A DNA stretch of 64,000 nucleotides from Flavobacterium flevense (GCF_900142775.1 NZ_FRCC01000002.1:434001-498000); one strand, 5' to 3'. Positions 7,827 to 16,755 are shown, counted from the stretch's first letter. Numbers and translations: made by a program. Notes: a model not told the origin generated them from the sequence alone.

Positions 7827-8852
7827 TTATTGTCCGTACTCCTTCACCGCATCAATAAACGCTTTGGCGTGATCTACCGGAATGTTTGGTAAAATTCCGT
7901 GACCCAGGTTTACTATGTATTTGTCTTTTCCGAATTCGTCGATCATTTCGTGAACCATTTTCTTAATCGTTGGAATTGGCGAAAGCAATCTTGAAGGGTC
8001 GAAATTACCTTGTAAAGTAATATTTCCACCAGATAAATAACGCGCATTTCTGGCCGAACAAGTCCAGTCTACACCAAGAGCTGAAGCTTTACTTTTCCCC
8101 ATATCGTTTAAAGCAAACCAACATCCTTTTCCAAAAACAATTACAGGAGTTACTTCTGCCAGCGCTTCGATGATTTGGTTGATGTATTTCCATGAGAATT
8201 CCTGATAATCCACTGGAGAAAGCATTCCACCCCAGGAATCAAATATTTGAACCGCATTTACTCCTGATTTTACTTTTTCTTTTAAGTATAAAATCGTGGT
8301 ATCGGTGATTTTTTGCAATAAAGTATGAGCAGCAACCGGATTAGAAAAACAAAATCCTTTAGCCGTATCAAAGCTTTTCGAACCTTTTCCTTCCACAGCA
8401 TAACAGAAAATTGTCCATGGAGAACCAGCGAAACCAATTAATGGCACTTCGTCGTTCAGCATTTCCTTAGTTAATTTCACCGCATCAAAAACATAACCTA
8501 AAGTCTCATTTACATCCGGAACGTAAACCTGATTTACCTGTTCCATCGTACGAATAGGATTCGGGATAATCGGACCTAAATTGTCTTTTAATTCCACGTG
8601 AATTCCCATTGCTCTTGGAACAACCAAAATATCTGAAAACAGAATCGCAGCATCAGGAGCAATTCTGCGAATAGGTTGCACAGTGATTTCGGCAGCTAAT
8701 TCAGGAGTTTCACAACGGGTGAAAAAATCATATTTATCGCGTAATGCTCTGAATTCCGGTAAATATCTTCCCGCTTGACGCATCATCCAAACCGGTGGAC
8801 GTTGTACAGTTTCTCCTTTTAGTGCTTTTAAAAATAGGTCGTTCTTTATCAT
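7827..8852 (-). CDS. hemE: Uroporphyrinogen decarboxylase
   Basis: HemE removes four acetate carboxyls from uroporphyrinogen III to give coproporphyrinogen III. The 341-residue product carries the N-terminal signature [18 protein letters not shown], the active-site Asp in ILFSDILV, and the second signature [16 protein letters not shown]. Length and sequence are complete. It lies between hemD, 44 bases upstream, and an unknown gene downstream within the leftward hem run. Confidence 0.97.
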   Translation of the reverse strand: MIKNDLFLKALKGETVQRPPVWMMRQAGRYLPEFRALRDKYDFFTRCETPELAAEITVQPIRRIAPDAAILFSDILVVPRAMGIHVELKDNLGPIIPNPIRTMEQVNQVYVPDVNETLGYVFDAVKLTKEMLNDEVPLIGFAGSPWTIFCYAVEGKGSKSFDTAKGFCFSNPVAAHTLLQKITDTTILYLKEKVKSGVNAVQIFDSWGGMLSPVDYQEFSWKYINQIIEALAEVTPVIVFGKGCWFALNDMGKSKASALGVDWTCSARNARYLSGGNITLQGNFDPSRLLSPIPTIKKMVHEMIDEFGKDKYIVNLGHGILPNIPVDHAKAFIDAVKEYGQ

Positions 8853-8868
8853 TTTTATTCGTTTTTCT

Positions 8869-8896
8869 AATTCCCCCTTTAGGGGATTAGGGGGGA
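8869..8896. repeat. C/G-tract hairpin repeat between hemD and hemE
   Basis: A CCCCCTTTAGGGG core followed by a second G-run (GGGGGG, 8890-8895) forms a short stem that could pair in two registers. It occupies most of the 44-base gap between hemD and hemE. It resembles a dispersed intergenic repeat of Flavobacterium genomes. It is distinct in sequence from the hairpins in the neighbouring hem gaps. Confidence 0.5.
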
Positions 8897-9568
8897 TTAT
8901 TTATAATATTCAATAACTCCTTCAATCACGTCCTCAATGGTTGGGATTTCTGGAGTTATTATTTGTTTAATTTTCTTTGCTTCTAATGCTGATGCAGTGG
9001 TTGTGCCAATGCAAAAACAAACTTCATTCTTGATTTTATTATTAGTCAAATAACTTTCAACGGCAGATGGACTAAAAAACAGAATCCCGTCAAATTTTTC
9101 TTCTGCAGATATTTTAAAAGGAGCTAGAGAAGTTTGATACACTTCTATTTCATTAAATGTTATCCCGGCATTTTTTAATGCACTTGGTAAGGTTTCCCTG
9201 CGTAAATTTCCACTTAAAAAAGTATAGCTCTCTTTGTTATAAATTAAGGTGATAATTTCGGCTAATTCAGATGCATAATCCATATAAACATCCACTTTAA
9301 AACCATTTAATTCCAGTAAATCCTTCGTTTTTATACCTACACAAAAAACAGGTTTAGACTTTAATATTTCCCAGCCTGATTGTTCCATTAAACTCAAAAC
9401 TGCATTTTGACTGCTAAAAATCAAGTTAGTGTTGATTGAGTTGAGTTCAAAAACGTTGTTTTTAACTTCGATAAAATCTTGTTCTAAAAGATCAAAATTA
9501 GAGTCAAGAAATATTTGCCTTTGTTCTGCCGACAATGTTTTGGTCGATAAAATACTTATTTGGCTCAT
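8897..9568 (-). CDS. hemD: Uroporphyrinogen-III synthase
   Basis: The 223-residue product matches the usual HemD length. HemD closes hydroxymethylbilane with ring-D inversion to uroporphyrinogen III. The family is poorly conserved. Recognition rests on the two-domain pattern, the start ISILSTKTL, the [12 protein letters not shown] and [11 protein letters not shown] segments typical of HemD, and the [10 protein letters not shown] block near the C-terminus. Its ATG overlaps the hemC stop by one base (TAATG), implying translational coupling. Confidence 0.93.
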   Translation of the reverse strand: MSQISILSTKTLSAEQRQIFLDSNFDLLEQDFIEVKNNVFELNSINTNLIFSSQNAVLSLMEQSGWEILKSKPVFCVGIKTKDLLELNGFKVDVYMDYASELAEIITLIYNKESYTFLSGNLRRETLPSALKNAGITFNEIEVYQTSLAPFKISAEEKFDGILFFSPSAVESYLTNNKIKNEVCFCIGTTTASALEAKKIKQIITPEIPTIEDVIEGVIEYYK

Positions 9569-10494
9569 TATTTCTTCAAATTATTTTTGATTTGCTTCAT
9601 CAATTCAGTTCCGCCATTTTCCAGAATTTCTTGTGCCGAATAAAATCCTAATTTCTTCCATTCGGATATATCCACGATTTTATGGACTTCGATTTTTTCT
9701 TTTCCGTCTAATGAAAATAAAACGCCATCAAAATGAATGGTGTCTTCGTCTTCATTGTATGTTGCCAAAGCACCAATAGGAGCGGTACATCCGCCTTCTA
9801 AGGTTCTTAAAAACTGGCGTTCTATATGGGTGCAAATTTGAGTTTCAACATGATTTAAATTAGAAAGAGCATCCAGCGTAAAATTGTCATTTCCCATGGC
9901 AACCACTAACATGGCACCTTGAGCAGGAGCGGGAATCATCCAGTCTAAATCGATATAATCGGTTGGTTTTAAGTTGATTCTTTCCAGTCCGGCAGCGGCA
10001 AAAACAGCTCCGTTCCAGTCGCTTTCCTGTAATTTTCGCATTCTGCTATTTACGTTTCCTCGCAAATCAACTACGGTATGATTGGGGTATTTGTTGAGCC
10101 ATTGTGCCTGACGACGCAAACTTCCGGTAGCGATAGTACCATTGGTTTCCAGAAAATGAAGATTGCCTTTATGAACTAAAATGTCAAGGGTATTGGCTCT
10201 TTCTAAAACAGCAGCCTGAACAATTCCTGTTGGCAGAGCAGTAGGCACATCTTTCATCGAATGTACTGCAATATCCACATCGCCGTTAATCATGGCGATA
10301 TCTAAGGTTTTTGTAAAAATACCAGTAATTCCTAATTCGTAAAGGGGTTTGTCAAGAATAATGTCGCCTTGGGATTTTACGGCTACAATTTCGGTTTTAT
10401 AACCTAAATCGTTTAATTTATTTTGAACGGTGTGTGCCTGCCATAAAGCGAGTTCGCTGTCTCTTGTACCTATACGTATTTTTTTTTCTGCCAT
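9568..10494 (-). CDS. hemC: Porphobilinogen deaminase (hydroxymethylbilane synthase)
   Basis: HemC polymerises four porphobilinogens to hydroxymethylbilane on a covalent dipyrromethane cofactor. The 308-residue product starts KKIRIGTRDSELALWQA. It has the basic substrate-binding stretch GSLRRQAQWL and LRGNVNSRMRKL, and the cofactor-binding Cys236 in RTLEGGCTAPIGA. All expected blocks are present. It is second in the hemA-C-D-E series. Confidence 0.97.
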   Translation of the reverse strand: MAEKKIRIGTRDSELALWQAHTVQNKLNDLGYKTEIVAVKSQGDIILDKPLYELGITGIFTKTLDIAMINGDVDIAVHSMKDVPTALPTGIVQAAVLERANTLDILVHKGNLHFLETNGTIATGSLRRQAQWLNKYPNHTVVDLRGNVNSRMRKLQESDWNGAVFAAAGLERINLKPTDYIDLDWMIPAPAQGAMLVVAMGNDNFTLDALSNLNHVETQICTHIERQFLRTLEGGCTAPIGALATYNEDEDTIHFDGVLFSLDGKEKIEVHKIVDISEWKKLGFYSAQEILENGGTELMKQIKNNLKK

Positions 10495-10499
10495 TTTTG

Positions 10500-10577
10500 T
10501 TTTTTTAGCCGTAGATTTTAAATAAACTATGGCCTATATGTTTTTGTGAAAATTTGTGTAATTTGTGGTGAGAAACT
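10500..10577. repeat. Degenerate dispersed repeat between hemA and hemC
   Basis: The minus-strand sequence contains CACCACAAATTACACAAATT followed by TTCACAAA. This resembles the arm of the GCCACGAAT/TTACACAAAC family seen at 1180 and 44806. I find no clean terminal inverted repeat, so it may be a decayed copy. No reading frame uses it. Confidence 0.35.
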
Positions 10578-10580
10578 ATT

Positions 10581-11837
10581 TTATTTAACCAATGCCTCAA
10601 TTTTAAACACTTTTTCAATCCATTCGATACTTTCATCTACCATCGTGTTTTCATCTTTGAGGTGATTGGCAAAATGGGTAGTTATTTTTTGAATGATTCT
10701 GTTGCTTATTAGTTCAGCTTGTTCTTCGTTAAAATTGGCGATTTTTCTACTTTGAAAATCTAATTCTGAGTTTTTAATGTCGTTCAGTTTGGCTTTTAAA
10801 GCGTTGATAGTGGGTGCAAATTTTCGCCCTTTGGTCCAAATGTTGAATTCGTCTTTTATTTCTTCGATAATTGCTTCAGCAGCAGGAATGTGTCTTTTTC
10901 TGTTTTCTAAGGTTTCATCGGTCATTTGAGCCAGATGATCCATGTGAATCAGTGTAACACATTCTAATTCCATTACGTTTTCATTCACGTTTTTAGGAAT
11001 CGACAAATCTAAAATCAATAATGGTTTTTTAAGATTTAAAATGGCTTTGTCCACTGTAGGATTTTGAGCTCCTGTTGCCACTACTAAAACATCGGCTTTT
11101 TGTAATTCTAATTGCAAATCAGAATAATCTTTAACTACTACATCCAGTTTTTCGGCTAGTCTTTCGGCTTTGTCCTTGGTTCTGTTAATTAAAGTAATTT
11201 GTTCGTGTTTAGTATGTTTTACCAGGTTTTCGCAGGTATTTCGGCCAATTTTTCCTGTTCCAAAAAGCAAAATATTTTTATTGCCAATATCTGCTACGTT
11301 TTTGATTATATATTGAACTGATGCAAAGGATACTGAGGTTGCACCAGAAGAAATTTCGGTATCTGTTTTGATTTTTTTACTTGCTTGAATCACTGAGTTC
11401 ACTAAACGCTCCATGAAAGTGTTTACTAAACCATAAGATTTACTTTGATTAAAAGCATTTTTGATCTGGCTGATGATTTCAAAATCACCTAAAATTTGGC
11501 TGTCTAATCCTGTTCCTACACGAAACATGTGATTAATAGCGTCTTGATTTTTATAAATATAAGCGACTTCCTGAAATTCCTGAACGGAACCTTTACTGTT
11601 TTCGCAAAGTAATTTGATTAATTCATAAGGATGATTGGCAAAACCGTAAATTTCAGTTCTGTTGCAAGTTGAGGTAACTATCAACGACTCGATTCCTTCT
11701 GCTTCAGCTTGCATTAATAAAATAGATTGAGCCTTGGCGTCTAAGCTAAATTTTCCTCTAATGGTGGCATCTGCTTTTTTGTAACTTAGACCTAAAGCGT
11801 AAAAAGTGCTGTTTCTGGACATGTTAAAATTTTCCAT
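10581..11837 (-). CDS. hemA: Glutamyl-tRNA reductase
   Basis: HemA reduces glutamyl-tRNA to glutamate-1-semialdehyde, the first committed step of C5-pathway haem synthesis. I place the start at 11837 (MENFNMSRNSTFYALG, 418 residues), preceded by AAGGAAAG. The frame extends 34 codons further up without family similarity. The catalytic Cys58 lies in TSTCNRTEIYGF, and the NADPH-binding segment ILLFGTGKIGRNT and the C-terminal dimerisation helix are present. It leads the leftward operon, consistent with pathway control at the first gene. Confidence 0.95.
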   Translation of the reverse strand: MENFNMSRNSTFYALGLSYKKADATIRGKFSLDAKAQSILLMQAEAEGIESLIVTSTCNRTEIYGFANHPYELIKLLCENSKGSVQEFQEVAYIYKNQDAINHMFRVGTGLDSQILGDFEIISQIKNAFNQSKSYGLVNTFMERLVNSVIQASKKIKTDTEISSGATSVSFASVQYIIKNVADIGNKNILLFGTGKIGRNTCENLVKHTKHEQITLINRTKDKAERLAEKLDVVVKDYSDLQLELQKADVLVVATGAQNPTVDKAILNLKKPLLILDLSIPKNVNENVMELECVTLIHMDHLAQMTDETLENRKRHIPAAEAIIEEIKDEFNIWTKGRKFAPTINALKAKLNDIKNSELDFQSRKIANFNEEQAELISNRIIQKITTHFANHLKDENTMVDESIEWIEKVFKIEALVK

Positions 11838-12203
11838 AATTATACTTTCCTTAAAAAGTTCAACAAAATTATTATTAACTATTTTATAAAAACAACGCTG
11901 TAAGTTCTTTTTGTATCGCTGCGTGGCAATTTGATTCAAAATAGCAATTACAAAATCGATTATATTTAAAAATATAGTAAAATCAGGTGTTTTTTAGCGT
12001 TTTATGTAGACTTATTCTAAATAAGATCATTGATTGATTTTTTATTTTCTACAAAAAAATATCGCTTAGAGTGCTATAAAAAGTGATTTTAATTCCTTTT
12101 TACAATTTTTAAAAAGGAGCTAACAATCCTTTTTAATTGGAATTATTCTACTGTTATTTTTTTATTTTTTAACAGTAAAAATGCTGGAATTGAGATGTTT
12201 AAT
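11838..12203. other. Intergenic region upstream of hemA
   Basis: About 370 bases of AT-rich DNA with no supported gene; the ORF running in from hemA (to 11939) lacks family similarity. It should hold the hemA operon promoter, but I could not find a convincing -33/-7 pair. A short inverted repeat AAAAAGG/CCTTTTT occurs around 12110-12137. Confidence 0.4.
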
Positions 12204-12233
12204 AAAAACGCTACCTAAAAAGGCAGCGTTTTT
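12204..12233 (-). terminator. Intrinsic terminator of the globin-like lipoprotein gene
   Basis: AAAAACGCT-A-CCT and AGG-C-AGCGTTTTT form a stem with one internal mismatch and a short A loop. On the minus strand it lies 14 bases after the stop at 12247 and ends in a T-run. Confidence 0.75.
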
Positions 12234-12246
12234 AATCTCAAAAAAA

Positions 12247-12837
12247 TTATTTTTGAACAATTGGAGCTCTTAATGATTGTAAAACAGCAACAATGTCAGT
12301 ATATAATTCAGTATTAGAAGCAACACCATTAGCATTTGCTGCAGCACCTACATAACCCACAAATTTTGTGTAATCGGCATCCGAAGATTTTGTTCCCATA
12401 CGAGGATTTTTAGCAGGATCATGCGCATCAACCATGTTTAAACCTGAATAGGTATTTACTGCATTTGTTCCTCCGGTATTGAAAGAAAAGAAATCAGTAA
12501 GGTTGTCTACTAAAACTGCTAATTTAGTAGTATTTCCAGCAGTAACTTCTGTCAAAACAGGAGTAAAATGAGCGCCAAGGTTTCCGGAAGCATTTGCTTG
12601 AACATCAGCCACAATAAGACCTACGGTAGAATTTACCACTTTACGGAAAGATAATCTTCCGGCTTCAATCATTTGTCCTGAATTATCAGGATCAGCTACC
12701 ATTTTTGTTCCACCTAAACGAGTGTAAATGGATGCTTCTACTGGTTCTGGTTTTGGATCATCATCGTCACTGCAAGAGGTAAATGCTGCCGATGCAACTA
12801 GTAATACACTTAGTGTAATTTTAGAAAAATTTCTCAT
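12247..12837 (-). CDS. Truncated-haemoglobin-like lipoprotein
   Basis: The 196-residue product has a lipobox AFTSC (Cys22) and an acidic SDDDDPKPEP linker that suggests surface or periplasmic exposure. The rest matches the group 1 truncated globin pattern: SIYTRLGG (residues 36-43) at the start, then a central LVDNLTDFFSF segment, then YSGLNMVDAH with a candidate proximal His139, then a GVASNTEL loop and a final helix ending RAPIV. A normal bacterial truncated globin is cytoplasmic and about 120-130 residues. Here there is an inserted Ala/Gly-rich stretch and lipid anchoring. Haem binding is inference; a globin-fold relative without haem is possible. It lies 18 bases after the next upstream gene. 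Confidence 0.72.
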   Translation of the reverse strand: MRNFSKITLSVLLVASAAFTSCSDDDDPKPEPVEASIYTRLGGTKMVADPDNSGQMIEAGRLSFRKVVNSTVGLIVADVQANASGNLGAHFTPVLTEVTAGNTTKLAVLVDNLTDFFSFNTGGTNAVNTYSGLNMVDAHDPAKNPRMGTKSSDADYTKFVGYVGAAANANGVASNTELYTDIVAVLQSLRAPIVQK

Positions 12838-12855
12838 AATAATTGAATTTAAGGA

Positions 12856-13284
12856 TTAATTAAAAAATTGATTTATTGTTTTTAATGCTTTGTAACTAAA
12901 ACTGTTTTGATCGATAGGGCAAACTTCTTTGTTTTTCATATTGGCAGGTAATAAAAAGCGTTCTGCATCATAAGGTCTTTTTGTCATCAATTCATTGAAA
13001 ACAATTTCTGAATTGGTGATTTTATTGTTATGGAAATACACCACGACATTTCTTTTTACAATAATAGAATCAGATGTTAAACCTTTGATGGTTCTCAAAT
13101 CGGCACAAATTTGTTTGGCTTGAGCCGAATCAATATTGGATTTAAAATCAATACGGCTTACTTGTAAATTCGGATTCTCATATTCGGCTGGTTTTGCTGT
13201 TATAATGTGAAAAAGCAAAATGGCGATGAATAGCACCACAATTCCGGAGATTACGTAGAGTAATTTTTTGACTGTTTTATTCAT
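12856..13284 (-). CDS. Membrane-anchored protein, possible HMA-like fold
   Basis: The 142-residue product has one N-terminal membrane segment (about residues 8-29, VISGIVVLFIAILLFHI) followed by a soluble domain. That domain, VSRIDFKSNIDSAQAKQICA and onward to VVVYFHNNKITNSEIVFNELM, has the strand-helix-strand-strand-helix rhythm and the GLTSDSIIVKRN turn of heavy-metal-associated domains. It lacks the CXXC metal site. The fold call is inference. It precedes the globin-like lipoprotein by 18 bases and is probably co-transcribed. Confidence 0.65.
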   Translation of the reverse strand: MNKTVKKLLYVISGIVVLFIAILLFHIITAKPAEYENPNLQVSRIDFKSNIDSAQAKQICADLRTIKGLTSDSIIVKRNVVVYFHNNKITNSEIVFNELMTKRPYDAERFLLPANMKNKEVCPIDQNSFSYKALKTINQFFN

Positions 13285-13422
13285 TTTAACTAATTTTTTA
13301 GGTTTTCAAATTTATTTACGAACCTTTCTTAACTATGGTTTTATAAATTATGAGAAAAAGACTAATTTAGAATTGGTTTAAATACAAATACTGTTTTAGG
13401 TAGATTTTGTAAGCGCCAATTT

Positions 13423-14262
13423 TTAGAAAACTCTTAGCAAATTGAATCCAAAAAACACATCGCCTTTTGTCCAGTCTCCAGTTGTCTGACCTAAATATCC
13501 GGCTTCATGAATGCCTTGTGAACTGGTAAAATGCATTTGGAAAACATGTCCGCCTGTTTCTAAATCAAAACCTATAGAAAGTGGATTTTTGTAAACAGAA
13601 TTAGATGCTCTGTTGAGATGTGCTGCGTAATCAATGTTCAAAGACCAGCGTTTAGACAATTTATAACGACCACCAAAACCAATCGCATACTGCGTATTGT
13701 CCTGTTGTACATTGTCTACAAAGTTTTCATGAAAAATAGTGGGTGCTAATTGCAGCGACAGTTTTTCAGAATATTTTCTGGAAATCAATACTTGCTGTAC
13801 ATACGTAAACCGATCATCGAATTGCAGTTTAGGATACAGGCTTTCTTTGAGGGTATTGTTAATAGCTAAACTGGAAAAACCGGCAATAGTGACCGGAAAA
13901 CCATCTGTGGTCTGGCTTAGCAAGGTATATTTTGCAGAAAAATCATAAGCTAGTTCGCTTCGGGCGCCACTAATTGTCAACCAATCGGTTAATCCGTAAA
14001 CAAATTTCAGTTGTGTGTTAGCATTATCCAATCCAAAAAAACCTTCAAAACCATCTTTTACGGAGCCAAATCGGTGGGCAACAATAAAATACAAATCGCC
14101 TTTTGCAGCCAGTTTAGTCGATTCCAGATTGACAATTTTTAAGCCTTTGAATGCTGAGGATACTTTTTCTTTTCCGGAAATAGTATCGATTCCTTTTAAT
14201 AAATCTTCTTGCGAAAAAGAGATTAAGGGGAATAATAATAAGAATAGGAGGAACTTTTTCAT
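13423..14262 (-). CDS. DUF5777 family outer-membrane beta-barrel protein
   Basis: The 279-residue product has a signal peptide (MKKFLLFLLLFPLISFSQ) and ends in a short strand with terminal Phe (FGFNLLRVF), as usual for outer-membrane barrels. Alternating strands such as LKFVYGLTDWLTISGAR and YAIGFGGRYKLSKRWSLNID support a barrel. The pattern fits DUF5777, whose members often sit beside cytochrome c and YceI genes, as here. The function of the family is unknown to me. Confidence 0.8.
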   Translation of the reverse strand: MKKFLLFLLLFPLISFSQEDLLKGIDTISGKEKVSSAFKGLKIVNLESTKLAAKGDLYFIVAHRFGSVKDGFEGFFGLDNANTQLKFVYGLTDWLTISGARSELAYDFSAKYTLLSQTTDGFPVTIAGFSSLAINNTLKESLYPKLQFDDRFTYVQQVLISRKYSEKLSLQLAPTIFHENFVDNVQQDNTQYAIGFGGRYKLSKRWSLNIDYAAHLNRASNSVYKNPLSIGFDLETGGHVFQMHFTSSQGIHEAGYLGQTTGDWTKGDVFFGFNLLRVF

Positions 14263-14297
14263 AAAATATAATTTTGGATTGTTAGTTAATTGGTTTT

Positions 14298-14687
14298 TTA
14301 TCGAATAATAGAACTCTGATCGAGTTTGAATTCTTCTAATAAGTCGTCATAGCCCAGAAAACGCCCTTTAATTGTGGCCATTTTTCCCGAAATAATGTTT
14401 TCAGGCAAACTCTCCTCGAACGTAGCAAATACTTTATTGTCCAGAATAATGGCCTTGTTTTCAATATCTACTGCTGTTATTTGCGCAGTCAGTTCAATAG
14501 TCTGATCCTGATATTTAACCAATGCCAGACTATCATTAGCCGTGAATTCTTTTTCTAATTCGGGAATACTTATGCTATAAGTTGCCGCTTCAGTACTAAT
14601 GTCGCGGTGGCTTTGGTAGATGTAGCCGTAAAAAACAATGGCAATGACAACTGAGATAAGAATTCCGATGAGGATTTTTTTCTTCAT
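14298..14687 (-). CDS. OB-fold (tRNA_anti-like) membrane-anchored protein
   Basis: The 129-residue product has an N-terminal membrane anchor (KKILIGILISVVIAIVFYGYIY). The soluble part, from ALVKYQDQTIELTAQITAVD to GKMATIKGRFLGYDDLLEEFKL, has the strand order and GRFLGYDDLL ending of the OB-fold family called tRNA_anti-like. Despite that name, exported members are not known to bind tRNA. It is the first gene of the leftward envelope group 14687-12247, divergent from the cytochrome c lipoprotein. Confidence 0.78.
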   Translation of the reverse strand: MKKKILIGILISVVIAIVFYGYIYQSHRDISTEAATYSISIPELEKEFTANDSLALVKYQDQTIELTAQITAVDIENKAIILDNKVFATFEESLPENIISGKMATIKGRFLGYDDLLEEFKLDQSSIIR

Positions 14688-14841
14688 GGTGGTGGTTTTT
14701 AATGTGTAATTTCATCTACGTTAAAACAGAAAGATTGGTTTTTTTTTAAAATAAAATTGGCAAGGCAAAACTGGATAAGCATTTTCAACGTACATGAGTT
14801 ATCTAAGAGAAACAATCATTTTTAATCTAAAACCAATTGTT

Positions 14842-15207
14842 ATGAAACCAAAGAATCTTTTCCCGCTACTGCTGTCTGCCAGTTTTTTATTGTCTTGTTC
14901 GAATGATAATCCGGATACTCTGATGGAGGATGTGCCTAATGATAATGTAGTAACGTATCAGCAAAATGTAAAATCTATTATCGATAATAATTGCATTTCC
15001 TGTCATGCAGCAACGCCCAGAAATGGCGCTCCAATGGCATTAGTGACGTATGATCAGGTAAAAAATGCCGTTCAAAATCGAGGATTGTTGAATCGAATTT
15101 CCTTAAATAATGGCAATAGTTTATTAATGCCGCAAAGTGGAAGATTGCCTCAGGCCACTATTGATATTGTAGCTAAATGGCAACAAGACGGACTGTTGCA
15201 ACAATAA
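14842..15207 (+). CDS. Cytochrome c domain lipoprotein
   Basis: I place the start at 14842 (MKPKNLFPLLLSASFLLSC, 121 residues), because the lipoprotein signal peptide begins there; an upstream ATG at 14794 adds 16 residues that would precede it. One haem motif CISCH follows QNVKSIIDNN. The C-terminal LPQATIDIVAKWQQDGLLQQ is the helix typical of short c-type domains, with MPQSGRLP supplying a possible Met ligand. It is 17 bases upstream of the yceI-like gene. Probable role: electron transfer in the periplasm. Confidence 0.86.
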   Translation: MKPKNLFPLLLSASFLLSCSNDNPDTLMEDVPNDNVVTYQQNVKSIIDNNCISCHAATPRNGAPMALVTYDQVKNAVQNRGLLNRISLNNGNSLLMPQSGRLPQATIDIVAKWQQDGLLQQ

Positions 15208-15224
15208 TTTTTTAAAAAGATAAA

Positions 15225-15764
15225 ATGAAAAACTATTTTATAATAGCAATGTTACTGGTTTCGGGCTGGTCAATTGCTCAGGAAAAAATGATTTGTAAAA
15301 CGGGGAATATTACTTTTGAAGCTTCGGTACCCGCATTTGAAGAGGTAAAAGCGACCAATACGAATGTAACGGTAGTTTTAAATCCAAAAACCGGTGAGAT
15401 AGCCAGTTTAGCTTTGATGAAAGGTTTCCGGTTTAAAGTAGCTTTAATGGAAGAGCATTTCAATGAAAATTACATCGAAAGTGACAAATACCCAAAAGCG
15501 ATTTTTAAAGGGAAAATAGAAAATTTTAATGCCGGTAGTTTAACTGCAAGCCCGAAGAATTTTACCATCAACGGGAAATTAGAACTTCATGGAAAAACGG
15601 TTGCAGTAAAAACCATTGCAAAGATGAGTCAGTCCGGTTCCGGAATTACTTTAGTGGCCGATTTTTCAGTAAATGCCAGTGATTTTGATATTTCCATTCC
15701 GGCTGTGGTGAAGAATAAGGTTTCCAATAAAATCAATATTCAGGTCGATGCGCTGTTGAAATAA
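15225..15764 (+). CDS. YceI family periplasmic protein
   Basis: The 179-residue protein has a signal peptide ending SIAQ. The remainder is a YceI-like lipocalin-type barrel: strands around ITFEASVPAFEEV, the ESDKYPKAIFKGKIENF block, and ITLVADFSVNASDFDISIP. YceI proteins bind isoprenoid-like hydrophobic ligands and are often linked to cytochromes or quinones. Its position right after a cytochrome c lipoprotein fits this. Ligand unknown. Confidence 0.9.
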   Translation: MKNYFIIAMLLVSGWSIAQEKMICKTGNITFEASVPAFEEVKATNTNVTVVLNPKTGEIASLALMKGFRFKVALMEEHFNENYIESDKYPKAIFKGKIENFNAGSLTASPKNFTINGKLELHGKTVAVKTIAKMSQSGSGITLVADFSVNASDFDISIPAVVKNKVSNKINIQVDALLK

Positions 15765-15850
15765 GTTATACAAACAATAAAGATTTTATAAATTTAGAAG
15801 GAAGTAAACAATAAATCCTCAAAAAGATTTAATTTTGAAAGAGCAAAAGG

Positions 15851-15870
15851 GTCGTTTGACTAAAAACGAC
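15851..15870. promoter_or_regulatory. Inverted repeat upstream of AraC gene
   Basis: GTCGTTT and AAACGAC pair around a 6-base spacer, 30 bases upstream of the AraC start at 15901. It could be an operator or a weak terminator for the yceI-like gene. It is followed by no T-run, which favours an operator slightly. Confidence 0.35.
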
Positions 15871-15900
15871 TAGTAAGTTGTATTAAAGTAAATCAAAAAA

Positions 15901-16755
15901 ATGGAGGAAGAAATAAAAATTGACGATGATTTTATTTTAATTCGTTTTCAAAACAATACTGATGAGGTTTTAACTTTTCAACGTCCGGTGCAATTGGGAC
16001 TGATACAATTTCATTTTGGTTTGAAAGGAAGTGCTAACTACATTTTTAATCAGGGCAATTATGTACTGAATTTAAAAGAAGAAAAAGCCTTATTGTTTTA
16101 TAATACGGAGAAAGAATTGCCGCTTAATGTTGAAATTGCTCCAAAAACCTGGTTGATTTCCATATTTGTTTCCATTAAAAAATTCCATGGATTGTTTACC
16201 AGTGATGCCGAGCATATTCCGTTTTTAAGCAAAGAAAATCAGGAGAAAAAGTATTATAACGAAAGCGAAATTAGTCCGTCGATGGCTATTGTTTTGAACC
16301 AGATGTTTCATTATAACCTTAATCCATCTATAAAAAACCTGTATTACAAAGGAAAGGGATACGAGTTATTAAGTCTTTTTTTTAATCGAAATGAGGATCC
16401 AAATGCGGAACAATGTCCGTTTCTGGTTGATGAGGAAAACGTATTGAAAATCAAGAAAGCCAAAGAAATTATTATCGCTAACATGTCTGAACCACCGGGA
16501 TTACAGGAATTAGCAGATCAGGTAGGATTGAATTTGAAAAAACTAAAAATGGGTTTTAAGCAAATTTATGGTGACACTGTTTATGGTTTTCTGTTTGATT
16601 ACAAAATGGATTTTGCGCGAAAACTGCTCGACAGCGGATCGTATAATGTAAACGAAGTAGGTTTAAAAATTGGTTACAGTACCGGGAGTCATTTTATAGC
16701 GGCTTTCAAAAAGAAATTTGGTACCACTCCTAAAAAATATTTAATGTCAATGTAA
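15901..16755 (+). CDS. AraC family transcriptional regulator
   Basis: The 284-residue protein has a beta-rich N-terminal sensor domain and a C-terminal double helix-turn-helix (about residues 185-284: EPPGLQELADQVGLNLKKLKMGFKQIYG, interrupted here at a natural loop, then VNEVGLKIGYSTGSHFIAAFKKKFGTTPKKY). It sits between the cytochrome/YceI genes and hemH and faces the haem genes. It is a reasonable candidate to regulate haem synthesis or the redox island, but no operator is proven. Confidence 0.9.
   Translation: MEEEIKIDDDFILIRFQNNTDEVLTFQRPVQLGLIQFHFGLKGSANYIFNQGNYVLNLKEEKALLFYNTEKELPLNVEIAPKTWLISIFVSIKKFHGLFTSDAEHIPFLSKENQEKKYYNESEISPSMAIVLNQMFHYNLNPSIKNLYYKGKGYELLSLFFNRNEDPNAEQCPFLVDEENVLKIKKAKEIIIANMSEPPGLQELADQVGLNLKKLKMGFKQIYGDTVYGFLFDYKMDFARKLLDSGSYNVNEVGLKIGYSTGSHFIAAFKKKFGTTPKKYLMSM

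Noticed and set aside
11838..11939. Upstream extension of hemA (34 codons)
   Set aside because: The extension is not similar to glutamyl-tRNA reductase and the ATG at 11837 has a plausible binding site.
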